Source: Candidatus Kapaibacterium sp. (GTDB lineage Bacteria; Bacteroidota; Ignavibacteria; Kapaibacteriales; UBA2268). From it: a DNA stretch of 64,000 nucleotides. Numbering within the stretch: the first letter of the stretch is position 1; every line of letters starts with the position of its first letter. The DNA lies in assembly GCA_026418625.1 (NCBI GenBank), contig JAOABA010000020.1, positions 1-64,000 on the forward strand. The letters are read 5' to 3'. The notes beneath the pieces were generated by a model, which saw only the letters and a program-made list of their open reading frames with translations, was not told the origin of the DNA and did no database searches. This document shows positions 36,491 to 45,533 of this stretch, in pieces. Made by a program: the position numbers and the translations under genes.

Positions 36491-37472
36491 TGGCTGACCG
36501 CATTTGTGCTACTTCTTTTTTTATTACAGGCGAAAAAATGCTTAAAATACCTCCTATTATTGCAGGAGTTACTGACAAAATTAAATAATTACTCAAAGAC
36601 ACAACTAAAGCAACTGATGGCTCAACTCCAACTAATCCAAAAAAGTAAACAAATAGTCCTTCCCTTACCCCCAAGCCACTTATAGAAACCGGAATCAAAG
36701 TTACAATATAGATTATCGGCAATATTGCAAGGTTATATAAAAATGGAACGTTAACCCCGAAAACATTAAACAGGATGTAGACATTTAATATTGTGCAAAG
36801 TTGGAAGATCACAATCAATGGAAAAGAATTTACAAAAGCCTTAAGGAAAGGGAATTCTGAGATTGCTTTGTATAATTTGTTAAAATATGAAGCAAGTTTT
36901 TGTAAATACTTATTTTTAAATTTATTGCTCAGGTTTTCAAATATTGTTGGTTTAAATTTGATAATTAATATGATTGAAAACAAAATGATACTTATACTAA
37001 TGATTATAGCTCTTATTGTCCATATTTTAGGTATGTCAACAAGAAAACTTCCTATGATACCCATTATACACATTATAATCAAACCGGATATCTTACTAAA
37101 TATTATAGTGCTACCTCCCTTACCAATTTTTTCTGGATTTAATTTTTCAATAAAATATATTTTAAAAGCAAGAAAACCCGAATTTGACGGTAGAAATAGA
37201 CCATAAAAATCTGATATAACTGATATTTTATATAAAAGTAAAAAGTTTTCATTTATACCAATCAGTTTTAAAAAATATTTCCAACGATTTACACCAATAT
37301 ATGGCAGAATAAATATAACAATTATAGCGGAAAGAAAAAGATAACTTGGATTGAGTATTTTAAACAATGTTAAAGAAAAATCATCTTTAAATATTATTAT
37401 TAAATATGTTAATAATAATGATGATATAATAACTTGAAAAATTCTTATAGAATTTTTTTTCATATTGAACAA
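36483..37472 (-). CDS. YbhN/AglD-like (UPF0104) integral membrane protein
   Basis: This 329-aa protein has about eight hydrophobic helices. FLPSNSGFLAFKIYFIEK, the KISGLIIMCIMGIIG helix and VSISGLGVREGLFV are the conserved blocks of the UPF0104/lysylphosphatidylglycerol-synthase-transmembrane family. Members are implicated in lipid or lipid-linked sugar movement or in aminoacyl-lipid synthesis. I keep the TTG start because an AAGGAA site lies about 5 bases before it; ATG at Met4 is the alternative. It overlaps the GtrB-like gene by 8 bp. Confidence 0.78.
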   Translation of the reverse strand: MFNMKKNSIRIFQVIISSLLLTYLIIIFKDDFSLTLFKILNPSYLFLSAIIVIFILPYIGVNRWKYFLKLIGINENFLLLYKISVISDFYGLFLPSNSGFLAFKIYFIEKLNPEKIGKGGSTIIFSKISGLIIMCIMGIIGSFLVDIPKIWTIRAIIISISIILFSIILIIKFKPTIFENLSNKFKNKYLQKLASYFNKLYKAISEFPFLKAFVNSFPLIVIFQLCTILNVYILFNVFGVNVPFLYNLAILPIIYIVTLIPVSISGLGVREGLFVYFFGLVGVEPSVALVVSLSNYLILSVTPAIIGGILSIFSPVIKKEVAQMRSANE

Positions 37473-38552
37473 TTATTTCCTTAATAATAAACCAATTATA
37501 CGATTAGAAAGATCTTGCAAATTAGCGTCACTAAATGCTTTCAATATAAAAATAAAAGTTTTTTTATTTTTTTGGAAAGTATAATTTTTTCTTACTTTAA
37601 TGTTTTGCTCGCTTATTTCTTTTGAAAACTTGGAAAAAACTTTTAAATATTCTATATATTTAGCATTGAAGATTTCTGATATGTTATTAAATTCATTAAT
37701 CATGATATTTAAATTTGATTCATCATATAATTCAATTTTATCATTATTAAAATAAAATGGAATTATTTTATAATTAACCTGATAATTTTTATTAATATTT
37801 AAATTTAATATAAATGACTCGAAAATTCGCTTGTCATTTTCATAGTAAGATAAACCTTCAAATATACTTCTATCAAAAACAAAATTTCCTAAGCTATAAA
37901 ATATATATTTATTTTTGTATTTTTCACAACCTTGAATTATATGTGGATGAGAGCCAATAATTAAATCAGCGCCATAGTCAATACATTTATGAGCTATTTT
38001 TCTTTCACGAGGAGAAGGATAAGGAACATACTCATATCCCCAATGAAAAAAAATAATAACAAAATAGTTGTCTTTTTTCAGCTCTTTGATTTTAGTTTTT
38101 AATAATCTCATTGAATCTTTGGCTGTGCCGGGTTTATTTTTTTTTGCATTAGCAAATCTTGTTGCGCCAAGAATAGCTATTCTATAACCATTTTTATTAT
38201 AAAGAAAAGGTTTGAATGCATCCTCTTGATTAATTCCAGCTCCAAAATAACCAAATCCATTTTTTTCTAATGCTTTTAAGGTATCTGTTAATCCCTCTTC
38301 ATTATAATCCATAATATGATTATTTGCCAAGCTAAAAGCATGGAAATTTTTTACAATTTTAAGGCTGTCCTCTGAGCATTTAAGGTGAACCGGATGAACT
38401 TCAAGTTTATTTTCACTTTCAGTTATAGGTGTTTCAAAATTACCAATGTTTAAATCGGCTTTTTCTAAAACCGAAATAATTTCACTTGATATTTCAAATT
38501 TATTATGATCAATGTTAAAAAGAGCTATATCTCCAACAAAATTAATTATCAT
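37473..38552 (-). CDS. CapA-family (PGA_cap) metallophosphatase-like protein
   Basis: The protein has 359 aa and the conserved CapA blocks: INFVGDIAL at the start, NIGNFETPI, SLANNHIMDY, FFHWGYEY and GSHPHIIQG, together the metal-binding set of this calcineurin-like fold. CapA is part of poly-gamma-glutamate capsule synthesis in Bacillus, but similar proteins occur widely in capsule and glycan loci without CapB/CapC, as here. No signal peptide is visible. The role in this locus is unknown. Confidence 0.85.
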   Translation of the reverse strand: MIINFVGDIALFNIDHNKFEISSEIISVLEKADLNIGNFETPITESENKLEVHPVHLKCSEDSLKIVKNFHAFSLANNHIMDYNEEGLTDTLKALEKNGFGYFGAGINQEDAFKPFLYNKNGYRIAILGATRFANAKKNKPGTAKDSMRLLKTKIKELKKDNYFVIIFFHWGYEYVPYPSPRERKIAHKCIDYGADLIIGSHPHIIQGCEKYKNKYIFYSLGNFVFDRSIFEGLSYYENDKRIFESFILNLNINKNYQVNYKIIPFYFNNDKIELYDESNLNIMINEFNNISEIFNAKYIEYLKVFSKFSKEISEQNIKVRKNYTFQKNKKTFIFILKAFSDANLQDLSNRIIGLLLRK

Positions 38553-38567
38553 TGTTTGGCCTTATAA

Positions 38568-39821
38568 TTAAATTTCTTTTTTAACTAATTTTCTTTTCCC
38601 TGAAGGTTCAAGAGGAATAAAATCTAAAACCTCGAATGAATAATTTACTTGTTCTTTAAACACCAAATTTTCTAAAATATATTTTTCAATTTTTCCTTTT
38701 AATGATTTATCAAATGGAACATATTTTATTATTATATCTCCATTCTTTTTCTGATAAAATTGTATCATTCTGACATTAGTTAAATTCATAACTAAGGGGT
38801 AAAAATTTTGAAAAGTTAATTTCTTTCCATTGTTCAATATTATAACATCGCTATGTTTTCCAATAATATGTTCAAATTGAGTGAATTGATATTTACATTT
38901 TGCAACATTTTCTAATGTTTTAATATAATCACCAAGATTATACCTTATTAATGGAGTAACGAACCTGTCTAAAGTTGTAATTACTATTTTTCCATTTTCA
39001 CCTTTACTAACAGGATTATCATTTTCATCAAGTAATTCAATTATTAAATTATCATCCTCAAAGTGTCTATAACCACATTTTGGACATGTCCAGCCAATTG
39101 CACCAATTTCATTTGCACCATAATAGTCAATGGGATAAACATTAAAAACTTTTTTAATATTATTAGATAATTCAATATTTAATGATTCACCCATTGAAAC
39201 AACGATTTTTACTGTATTAATTGCAATATCATTCTGAATCATAAAATTAGTTAATATTTCTAAAGTAGGTTTAAGAGCGTAAATCAACTTTGGTTTACTT
39301 CTTTTGATTATTTCAACTTGTTGCTCAACCGGGAGATTGATCGAAATAATTTTTCTCTTTTTACTAACTAACTTACCAAATAAACCCTTAGGATTAGATA
39401 TATTATCTCTCCAAATCAATGCCACATTCCACCATGGTCTCCAACCGTTTAAAAACAATATCTTTAAAAAGGTAATTTGCCATTTAAGTGCATCTTCATT
39501 ACTTTGATAAAAGATCAGAGGAGAAGCTGATGACCCACTTGTACCATTTTTTTCTAAAAATTCTCTGTTATAAACTTCTGAAGTATAATAATTTATATCA
39601 TAGTTTCTTAGCTGATTTGAGTCAATAATTGGCAAATTTTTTAAATCATCGATTTTATTAATTTTTAAATCAATATTTTTATATAGATCTCTATATAAAG
39701 GAACATTATTATATGCATAATTTACAATATGATTTAATTTTTTAATTTTTTCTTTTTCAAGTTTTTCTGGATTTTTAAATAAATTCAAATATGATTTCAG
39801 TGCATATTTAATTAAATTCAT
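38568..39821 (-). CDS. CapK/PaaK-like adenylate-forming enzyme 1
   Basis: This 417-aa protein resembles the phenylacetate-CoA ligase/CapK (coenzyme F390 synthetase) group: an N-terminal YNNVPLYRDLY segment, the P-loop-like NGTSGSSASPLIF, GANEIG, a Cys pair (CPKCGYRH) and RYNLGDY. These enzymes form acyl- or other adenylates; CapK-type proteins are typical of capsule loci, but their substrates are rarely known. It is one of three such genes in this locus, in tandem with a second copy (6 bp apart) that is only distantly similar. It could activate an acid used to decorate the glycan. Confidence 0.82.
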   Translation of the reverse strand: MNLIKYALKSYLNLFKNPEKLEKEKIKKLNHIVNYAYNNVPLYRDLYKNIDLKINKIDDLKNLPIIDSNQLRNYDINYYTSEVYNREFLEKNGTSGSSASPLIFYQSNEDALKWQITFLKILFLNGWRPWWNVALIWRDNISNPKGLFGKLVSKKRKIISINLPVEQQVEIIKRSKPKLIYALKPTLEILTNFMIQNDIAINTVKIVVSMGESLNIELSNNIKKVFNVYPIDYYGANEIGAIGWTCPKCGYRHFEDDNLIIELLDENDNPVSKGENGKIVITTLDRFVTPLIRYNLGDYIKTLENVAKCKYQFTQFEHIIGKHSDVIILNNGKKLTFQNFYPLVMNLTNVRMIQFYQKKNGDIIIKYVPFDKSLKGKIEKYILENLVFKEQVNYSFEVLDFIPLEPSGKRKLVKKEI

Positions 39822-39827
39822 AACGCC

Positions 39828-41120
39828 TCATTTAATATTTTCAATATTTTTAAATTTACCTGAAATTTTATCCACTTCAAAGAAATCTACAAATTCAATC
39901 AATAAATCTTGGTCAGGGTATCTTTTTTTCCAAATATATAATGCTTTATCTCTGATTTCTTCTTTATTAACTTCATTTTCTTTAGAAATCTTTAATTGTA
40001 ATTTAATATTCTCATCTCTTTTTTTAATAAATTTCCATTGTTCACATTCGATAAAATTAATAAACATTTCATGTGCATGATGATGAGCTAAAAATTTACC
40101 ATTTGACAGTTCAATTGTGTCATCAATTCTTCCTAGTATCCTGCCTATTTCTGTTATAGGCATTTTATCCTGTATTATAGGTTCTTCTAAATAATCACCA
40201 ACATCATATCGTATAACAGGCATAGCGTAATGAATAAGATTTGTGATTATGGGTTTATATAAAATCTTTTGATCTTTCTGTTGTTCAGTTATTTCCATTA
40301 AAGATGAATTTAAAAAAATTTTTTTCTTTCCATTATAATCAAATTCGTAAGCAATTGAAGGGCACTCCATACAACCATACACATCAATAAATTTTCTACC
40401 GACAGTGTTTTTAAACAACTTAACTTGATTATCACTAACTGTCTCTGAAGTTAATAATACCAGTGGAATATTTAAATTAAGATTTAATTCATTCAGTTTG
40501 TTGGCTAACATTGTTAAGATGCCCGGTGTAGAAACGAGTAAAAATGGTTTTATATCTTGGACTTGCTCAATAATTTTATCAAGGGGGTCATATATTGAAA
40601 GATTATATCTTCTAAAAAGACCAAAAGTTTTTTGGAGTTTAGTTAATATTGACAAGTCTTTTTCAATCTCAAATTTATGACTTGGTTCATATCTTGATAA
40701 AAGAGCAATTTTTTTAAATGGATTATATCCTCTTTTAAAGTATGTATAAGTCAATCTAATATGACCAGTATATTCCTCAATTTTTTTCATATATATCTTA
40801 AAGGGTTCACCAGTCGAACCGCTTGTAAATCTAATGTTTAAGCTGGGGTCATCTTGTTTTAATGTAAGTATTTTTTCACTTGTAGCTTTTCTCAAATCAG
40901 CTTTATTAATAATAGGAATTTTTTTAATGTCCTCATAGTCATTTATTTCGAGGTCATAAACCCCTGCTTCTTTGTATAAATTATGATAAAATTTTGAATG
41001 AACTTTAGCATAATTAAATAAGTTGCGAAACTTTTGCAGTTGTTTCTTCTTTATAGTCTCCACACTATAAAAATCAAACAAAAACAACTCAATAAAGTAA
41101 TTTAGAAGCTTGAAATACAT
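39828..41120 (-). CDS. CapK/PaaK-like adenylate-forming enzyme 2
   Basis: The protein has 430 aa. It has FNYAKVHSKFYHNLYKEAG at the N-terminus, the nucleotide-binding RFTSGSTGEPFKIY, DVYGCMECPSIAYE and IRYDVGDYL, the same order of motifs as its neighbour and as PaaK. It lies 2 bp from the CitE-like lyase gene. With that lyase and the MaoC-like hydratase it may form a short acyl pathway (activation, then C-C bond or hydration chemistry). The substrate is unknown. Confidence 0.82.
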   Translation of the reverse strand: MYFKLLNYFIELFLFDFYSVETIKKKQLQKFRNLFNYAKVHSKFYHNLYKEAGVYDLEINDYEDIKKIPIINKADLRKATSEKILTLKQDDPSLNIRFTSGSTGEPFKIYMKKIEEYTGHIRLTYTYFKRGYNPFKKIALLSRYEPSHKFEIEKDLSILTKLQKTFGLFRRYNLSIYDPLDKIIEQVQDIKPFLLVSTPGILTMLANKLNELNLNLNIPLVLLTSETVSDNQVKLFKNTVGRKFIDVYGCMECPSIAYEFDYNGKKKIFLNSSLMEITEQQKDQKILYKPIITNLIHYAMPVIRYDVGDYLEEPIIQDKMPITEIGRILGRIDDTIELSNGKFLAHHHAHEMFINFIECEQWKFIKKRDENIKLQLKISKENEVNKEEIRDKALYIWKKRYPDQDLLIEFVDFFEVDKISGKFKNIENIK

Positions 41121-41122
41121 AC

Positions 41123-42019
41123 CTAGAATCTAACTTTATTCATAATCATATTATGTTTTCTCAGAACTTTTTTAGCTGCTAAAACCATAGGGGGTCCAAT
41201 AAATTTACCATTTTTTACTGCAACACCTTTCCCTTCTTTTTTTGATTCCTCGAAGAGTTTGAGCATTTCTTCAGCATCAGCCACTTCCTCAGGTGTTGGT
41301 GAAAAATATTTATGAGCAAGCTCCAATTCCTTTGGATTTAGTATTAGCATCCCTTCGAACCCAAGGTTTTTTGCTACTTTTAAATTCACTTCCAAATCTT
41401 CGAGGTCGTGAACATTTATATGAACAGTATCAATTGGAATAACATTGTTAGCTCTTGCTGCCATAGCAATCATTGCTCTTGCAGTAAATAAGCTTGTATG
41501 TTCCTTATCGTGAATACCTTCAAGATCGGTAATGAAATCTTCACAACCAAAAGCGATTCCAATTACTCTATCTGAGGCTTGACAAATTTCTTGAGCATTG
41601 AGAACAGCTGCAGCCGTTTCAATCAAAGGAATTAACTTGAATTTACCAACGGGTAATCCTTTTTCGTATTCAATAGTGTCCAAAAGCTTAGAAATGAAAT
41701 AAACATCCTGCCCAGTTTGAGATTTTGGATACATAAAACCGTCAATACCGTCAATAGTAAGTTCTGTTACATCTCTAAGCAAATATCCACTTTCCCTATC
41801 GTTTATCCTTGGAAATACTTTATGGTTTTTGAATCTGTTGTTTTTTACGTACTCCTTTATTTTTTCTCTTGCCACTTGCTTATTCTCAGCTGGTTGCACT
41901 GAGTCCTCCAGATCAAGAAGCAGAACATCAGCATCGGATCTAATAGCACTTTCAAGCAGTCTATCGTTATGTCCGGGGACAAACATAAGGCTTCTCATCA
42001 AATAATGCTCATCTATCAT
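41123..42019 (-). CDS. CitE/HpcH-like acyl-CoA lyase
   Basis: This 298-aa TIM-barrel protein of the HpcH/HpaI aldolase-citrate lyase beta family has LMFVPGHNDRLL, DLEDSVQP, FPRIND (substrate Arg), LIPLIETAAAV (metal Glu) and AFGCEDFITDL (metal Asp), all conserved. Family members cleave or form beta-hydroxyacyl-CoA compounds such as malyl-CoA, citramalyl-CoA or methylmalyl-CoA. It overlaps by 11 bp with a MaoC-like hydratase gene, a pairing known from methylmalyl-CoA/mesaconyl-CoA chemistry. Its presence in a glycan locus is unusual. Confidence 0.88.
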   Translation of the reverse strand: MIDEHYLMRSLMFVPGHNDRLLESAIRSDADVLLLDLEDSVQPAENKQVAREKIKEYVKNNRFKNHKVFPRINDRESGYLLRDVTELTIDGIDGFMYPKSQTGQDVYFISKLLDTIEYEKGLPVGKFKLIPLIETAAAVLNAQEICQASDRVIGIAFGCEDFITDLEGIHDKEHTSLFTARAMIAMAARANNVIPIDTVHINVHDLEDLEVNLKVAKNLGFEGMLILNPKELELAHKYFSPTPEEVADAEEMLKLFEESKKEGKGVAVKNGKFIGPPMVLAAKKVLRKHNMIMNKVRF

Positions 42020-42485
42020 AAAATTCTCCTTTTTTCAGTAATACTTTTCTTCTAAATTTTAATATTTCAATATCATTTTGGTTGTAGGCTGTTGTTTCGA
42101 CATAAATAATTCCTCGATCATTTTTTGATTTTGATTCATACTTATCAAGGATTTCTGTCTTCGCGTAAATTGTATCATTAATGAATACTGGTGCTAAATG
42201 TTTAACAAATTCATATTCGAGGTTAGCAATAGCTTGTCCACTTATATCTTGAACCGTTATACCAACAACAATACTGAAAACCAAAGGACCAACAACTAGG
42301 ATTTTTCCGTGTTGGCTTTTTTGAGCATAATCTAAATTAATATGAACAGGATGGTGATTCATTGTTAAAAGACAAAACAAGTTATTATCACTTTCAAAAA
42401 TGGTTTTTGAAGCAGCGTGATAAATTATATCACCAATATTAAATTCTTCGTAATATTTCCCAAATTTTGTTTTCACAATTACCAC
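42009..42485 (-). CDS. MaoC-like hotdog hydratase
   Basis: The protein has 158 aa with a single hotdog domain. The MaoC hydratase motif appears as TMNHHPVHINLDYAQKS; the usual catalytic Asp position is occupied by Asn, while the His-Pro-x-His-x-x-x-Asp part is kept, closer to mesaconyl-CoA hydratase-type sequences. It probably adds or removes water from an enoyl- or hydroxyacyl-CoA. The start is a GTG overlapping the GNAT stop by 7 bp. It is paired with the CitE-like lyase. Confidence 0.8.
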   Translation of the reverse strand: MVIVKTKFGKYYEEFNIGDIIYHAASKTIFESDNNLFCLLTMNHHPVHINLDYAQKSQHGKILVVGPLVFSIVVGITVQDISGQAIANLEYEFVKHLAPVFINDTIYAKTEILDKYESKSKNDRGIIYVETTAYNQNDIEILKFRRKVLLKKGEFYDR

Positions 42486-43195
42486 TCAAAAATTTTATAA
42501 AACCAATTATGCAGACTTTTTATTTTAAATCCTGATTTAATATAGAGATTTAAAGCACCAAGGTTTTTGCCTTGTGTTGCAATATATAATTTTTCATACT
42601 CTTTTTCTTTCAGAAAGCTAACGGCTGAGTTTATTAACTTTGTTCCGATGCCTTTTCCTAAATGATTTTTTGAAACTCCTATCAAACCAATTCTTGCCTC
42701 AGTGTTGTTAATATATTTAATTGTAACAAATCCATTAACCTCACCAGTTAAATCATCAGATGATTTCAAGCAAATATTGTCAAACTCACCCTTCACTGCT
42801 TTTTCAGCCCACAATTTGAAAAGCTTATTTGCTCTCTCCTCACTAAAAAAAGAATTATAAAACCTACTTAGAACATATAATTTGTCGGCAATTTTTACAA
42901 CATCTGTAATATCTTTTATAGTTGCTATTTCAAAATCAATTGTAGAATTAGTTTTATTCAAATCCATAAGGAAATCAACTCTTGTATCAACGTAGTGAAA
43001 TCCTGAGTTTTCAAGCAATTCAATAAATTTAATGTTTTTAATATCAACTAGCGATTGAACCAATTTTATGTTATTGCTTTTAACAAAATCATCTAAATTT
43101 TCCAAAGATGTAAGCTTTTCTTCCTGCTCATCAAGTTGAGCAATACCAAAACCAAAGAAATCCGAGTCCCAATTAAGTTTTTTAATTTTAAGCAT
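42479..43195 (-). CDS. WecD/RffC-like GNAT acetyltransferase
   Basis: This 238-aa protein has an N-terminal part, LNWDSDFFGFGIAQL, and an internal SGFHYVDTRVDFLMDL that match WecD/RffC, the dTDP-Fuc4N acetyltransferase. A GNAT domain follows with the acetyl-CoA loop HLGKGIGTKLI and NLGALNLYIKSGFK. With the WecE-like transaminase nearby, the pair can supply dTDP-Fuc4NAc. It could instead acylate another 4-amino sugar. It overlaps both neighbours by 7-8 bp. Confidence 0.82.
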   Translation of the reverse strand: MLKIKKLNWDSDFFGFGIAQLDEQEEKLTSLENLDDFVKSNNIKLVQSLVDIKNIKFIELLENSGFHYVDTRVDFLMDLNKTNSTIDFEIATIKDITDVVKIADKLYVLSRFYNSFFSEERANKLFKLWAEKAVKGEFDNICLKSSDDLTGEVNGFVTIKYINNTEARIGLIGVSKNHLGKGIGTKLINSAVSFLKEKEYEKLYIATQGKNLGALNLYIKSGFKIKSLHNWFYKIFEW

Positions 43196-44108
43196 TTATA
43201 ATTTCCTTAATAATATAAATAGGTCTTGCTTTTGTTTCGTCGAAAACCTTTCCTAAATATAATCCGATAATACCAAGGAAAGCAAAAGTAACTCCTCCTA
43301 AAAACCAAATTGACAGCATAATAGATGCCCATCCTGCTACGGGAATTCCCCAGAATAGATACTTTATTAACACATATAATGATATCAAGAAAGAAACCAT
43401 AGCAATGAAAACACCTGTAAAAATAGCAACTCTTAAGGGTTTGTTAGAATGAGAAACAATTATGTTAAGTGCGAGCATAAGCAATTTCTTGAAGCTATAG
43501 GAAGATTTTCCTTCATCTCTCCTTGAATGTTCAATATTTTCAAAACCGAGCTTAAATCCGAGAGATGTGGCTAATACAGGAAAGAATTTTGTTTGTTCTT
43601 TGTATTGCTTTAAGTTTTCAATTACTAATCTTTTTGAAATGCTAAAATTAGCAATTGTATTATCAAAATGAGAATTAGTAAAGTAATTGAATATTTTATA
43701 AAAAATATTTGAGCCAAGTTTTTTAATGAAACTGTCTTTCCTGTGATATCTTCTACCGAAAACCAAATCATAGCCTTCTTGAGCTTTGTTGTAAAGCTTG
43801 ATAATTTCTTCTGGCTGGTCCTGCAGATCGCAATCCATTACAACAATCCAGTCTCCAGATATGTGATCCAAACCGGCTGAAATTGCTCTGTGCTGACCGA
43901 AATTTTTGGAAAGATTTATACCCTTAACCCTGCTATCTTTCTCACAAATTTGTTTAATAATTTCCCAATCATTTTGCGGACTGTGATCATTAACTAAAAT
44001 AATTTCAAAATCATCAGCGATTTTTGATAAAGAAGCAACGAGTCTGTCATATAATTCCCAAAGGAAATATTCTCCACGATAAACCGGTATGACAACTGAT
44101 ATTTTCAT
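43188..44108 (-). CDS. GtrB-like family 2 glycosyltransferase (second copy)
   Basis: The protein has 306 aa. It has a GT2 domain with ILVNDHS and MDCDLQDQPEE (the DxD metal site), NLSKNFGQHRAISAG, and two C-terminal transmembrane helices, ending ARPIYIIKEI. It shares the architecture of the copy at 35549-36490 but is clearly diverged. It probably builds a polyprenyl-phosphate sugar donor and precedes by 3 bp a polytopic GT-C-like gene, a likely partner. Confidence 0.88.
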   Translation of the reverse strand: MKISVVIPVYRGEYFLWELYDRLVASLSKIADDFEIILVNDHSPQNDWEIIKQICEKDSRVKGINLSKNFGQHRAISAGLDHISGDWIVVMDCDLQDQPEEIIKLYNKAQEGYDLVFGRRYHRKDSFIKKLGSNIFYKIFNYFTNSHFDNTIANFSISKRLVIENLKQYKEQTKFFPVLATSLGFKLGFENIEHSRRDEGKSSYSFKKLLMLALNIIVSHSNKPLRVAIFTGVFIAMVSFLISLYVLIKYLFWGIPVAGWASIMLSIWFLGGVTFAFLGIIGLYLGKVFDETKARPIYIIKEIINA

Positions 44109-44111
44109 AAA

Positions 44112-45527
44112 TTAAAAATCTTTATCAAAAACTATTCCATAGCGTTCTTTGCTTAAAATTAAAGCTTCATAAGCTTGATAGGACCAAACAGTTATAAACG
44201 TTAATAATATTAATATTTTAATGAATAATGATTTTTTATTACCAAAAATGCTTTTGAAAGACAAGTTATCAGAAAAAATAGCTATGAAGGGTAAAATAAA
44301 TAATGTTAAGACTGGGATTCTATATCTTTCCTGATAAGGTCCATAAAATATTGTAGCAGCAAGGTAATAGAAAAGCATCAAAAACATTAACAGCAATTTT
44401 TTATCATTTAAAATTAGCTTATAAGATTCTTTTTTGAAAACTAATACAAATAGTATAACAAATATAACAACTGGAAAAACTATTATGGCAGAAGTAATTA
44501 TAAAATTTCGATTAAAAAGACCTTTGTAAAGAATTGTAAATGAATTTCCCTCGGGAACAATTCCAAAAGTAAAAAAGAATTTTCTCACTTGAAGCAAGAG
44601 CCACATATGAGGCTCTTTTTTGATGAAATTGAACATTTCGTGCTTTTGAAAATTGCCGGTGTCTTGTGGAGTTGGTGATTTTATATTATTTTCATCGAAA
44701 TATTTTTTCATTCTTGTTTCATATTTTTCCTGATTTTCTTTAAAAATAAAAGAGCCCTCTCCTCCAAAACCACCATAGTAAGTATGCCCGAAGAAAATAT
44801 GCGTTATTTTTCCAGTATTAACATAAAATTGTTTTTGATAATTTTCAAAAGTTATTATTGAAAACAAAAAAAGTAATCCAATAAGAAGAAATTTAATAAA
44901 AAGGGGTTTGGACTTAAAATTTATAAGTGCAAATATTAACAATAGATAAGCAAAATATTTTAATTCTATTTTGAAAAAATAAGATAGGTAAGCAATCAAT
45001 ACAGATAATAAACCATAAAAAATCAGTTTAAATATTTTTTCTTCCTTAATAATTTTGATCAATAAATATATAATCAAATTGACCAATAACAACATTATAA
45101 TTACTGTATAAAAAATGGAGCTAAAAGCTAAAAATTCGACATAAATAGTTTGTAAAAGAACAACAAGAATTGCTTTTCTATTATTGGAAGTAATTTCTTT
45201 TACAATTAAAAAAGATACTGATGAAACTAGAACTCCAAGAATAGAATTAAAAATGAAAAAGTAGTCAAGATTTCCAAGGATATATTTAAAAAAATATCCA
45301 AGATAAGACAGAAGATAAGTAAAAGCTCTATAAAATAATGGTAGATTTTCTCCGCCTTTTATTTGTTCAATAGCAGCTAAGTACCCTCTCCAATCAGTAA
45401 AAGCAAATGTATTGGTTGTGAAAAAAATTATTAGCCTAAAAGACAGTTGAAATGATAATAAAATCAATAATGTAAATATTGGCTTATTATCAATTAAATT
45501 TAATATGTTAAGCCAGAGTTTTTTCAT
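44112..45527 (-). CDS. Polytopic membrane protein, GT-C/PMT-like glycosyltransferase
   Basis: This 471-aa protein has about ten hydrophobic segments. After the first helix a loop carries FTDWRGYL with an acidic residue in the GT-C catalytic position, and near the C-terminus YGPYQERYRIPVL resembles the Arg-containing motif of PMT_2/family 39-like enzymes. It probably transfers a sugar from a polyprenyl-phosphate donor to a glycan or protein outside the inner membrane. It is paired with the GtrB-like gene upstream in transcript order. The family call is moderately sure; the acceptor is unknown. Confidence 0.65.
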   Translation of the reverse strand: MKKLWLNILNLIDNKPIFTLLILLSFQLSFRLIIFFTTNTFAFTDWRGYLAAIEQIKGGENLPLFYRAFTYLLSYLGYFFKYILGNLDYFFIFNSILGVLVSSVSFLIVKEITSNNRKAILVVLLQTIYVEFLAFSSIFYTVIIMLLLVNLIIYLLIKIIKEEKIFKLIFYGLLSVLIAYLSYFFKIELKYFAYLLLIFALINFKSKPLFIKFLLIGLLFLFSIITFENYQKQFYVNTGKITHIFFGHTYYGGFGGEGSFIFKENQEKYETRMKKYFDENNIKSPTPQDTGNFQKHEMFNFIKKEPHMWLLLQVRKFFFTFGIVPEGNSFTILYKGLFNRNFIITSAIIVFPVVIFVILFVLVFKKESYKLILNDKKLLLMFLMLFYYLAATIFYGPYQERYRIPVLTLFILPFIAIFSDNLSFKSIFGNKKSLFIKILILLTFITVWSYQAYEALILSKERYGIVFDKDF

Positions 45528-45533
45528 TTTTCA

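Noticed and set aside
37473-38552. Poly-gamma-glutamate capsule synthesis from the CapA homologue
   Set aside because: No CapB or CapC homologue is present; CapA-like proteins occur in many loci without PGA.
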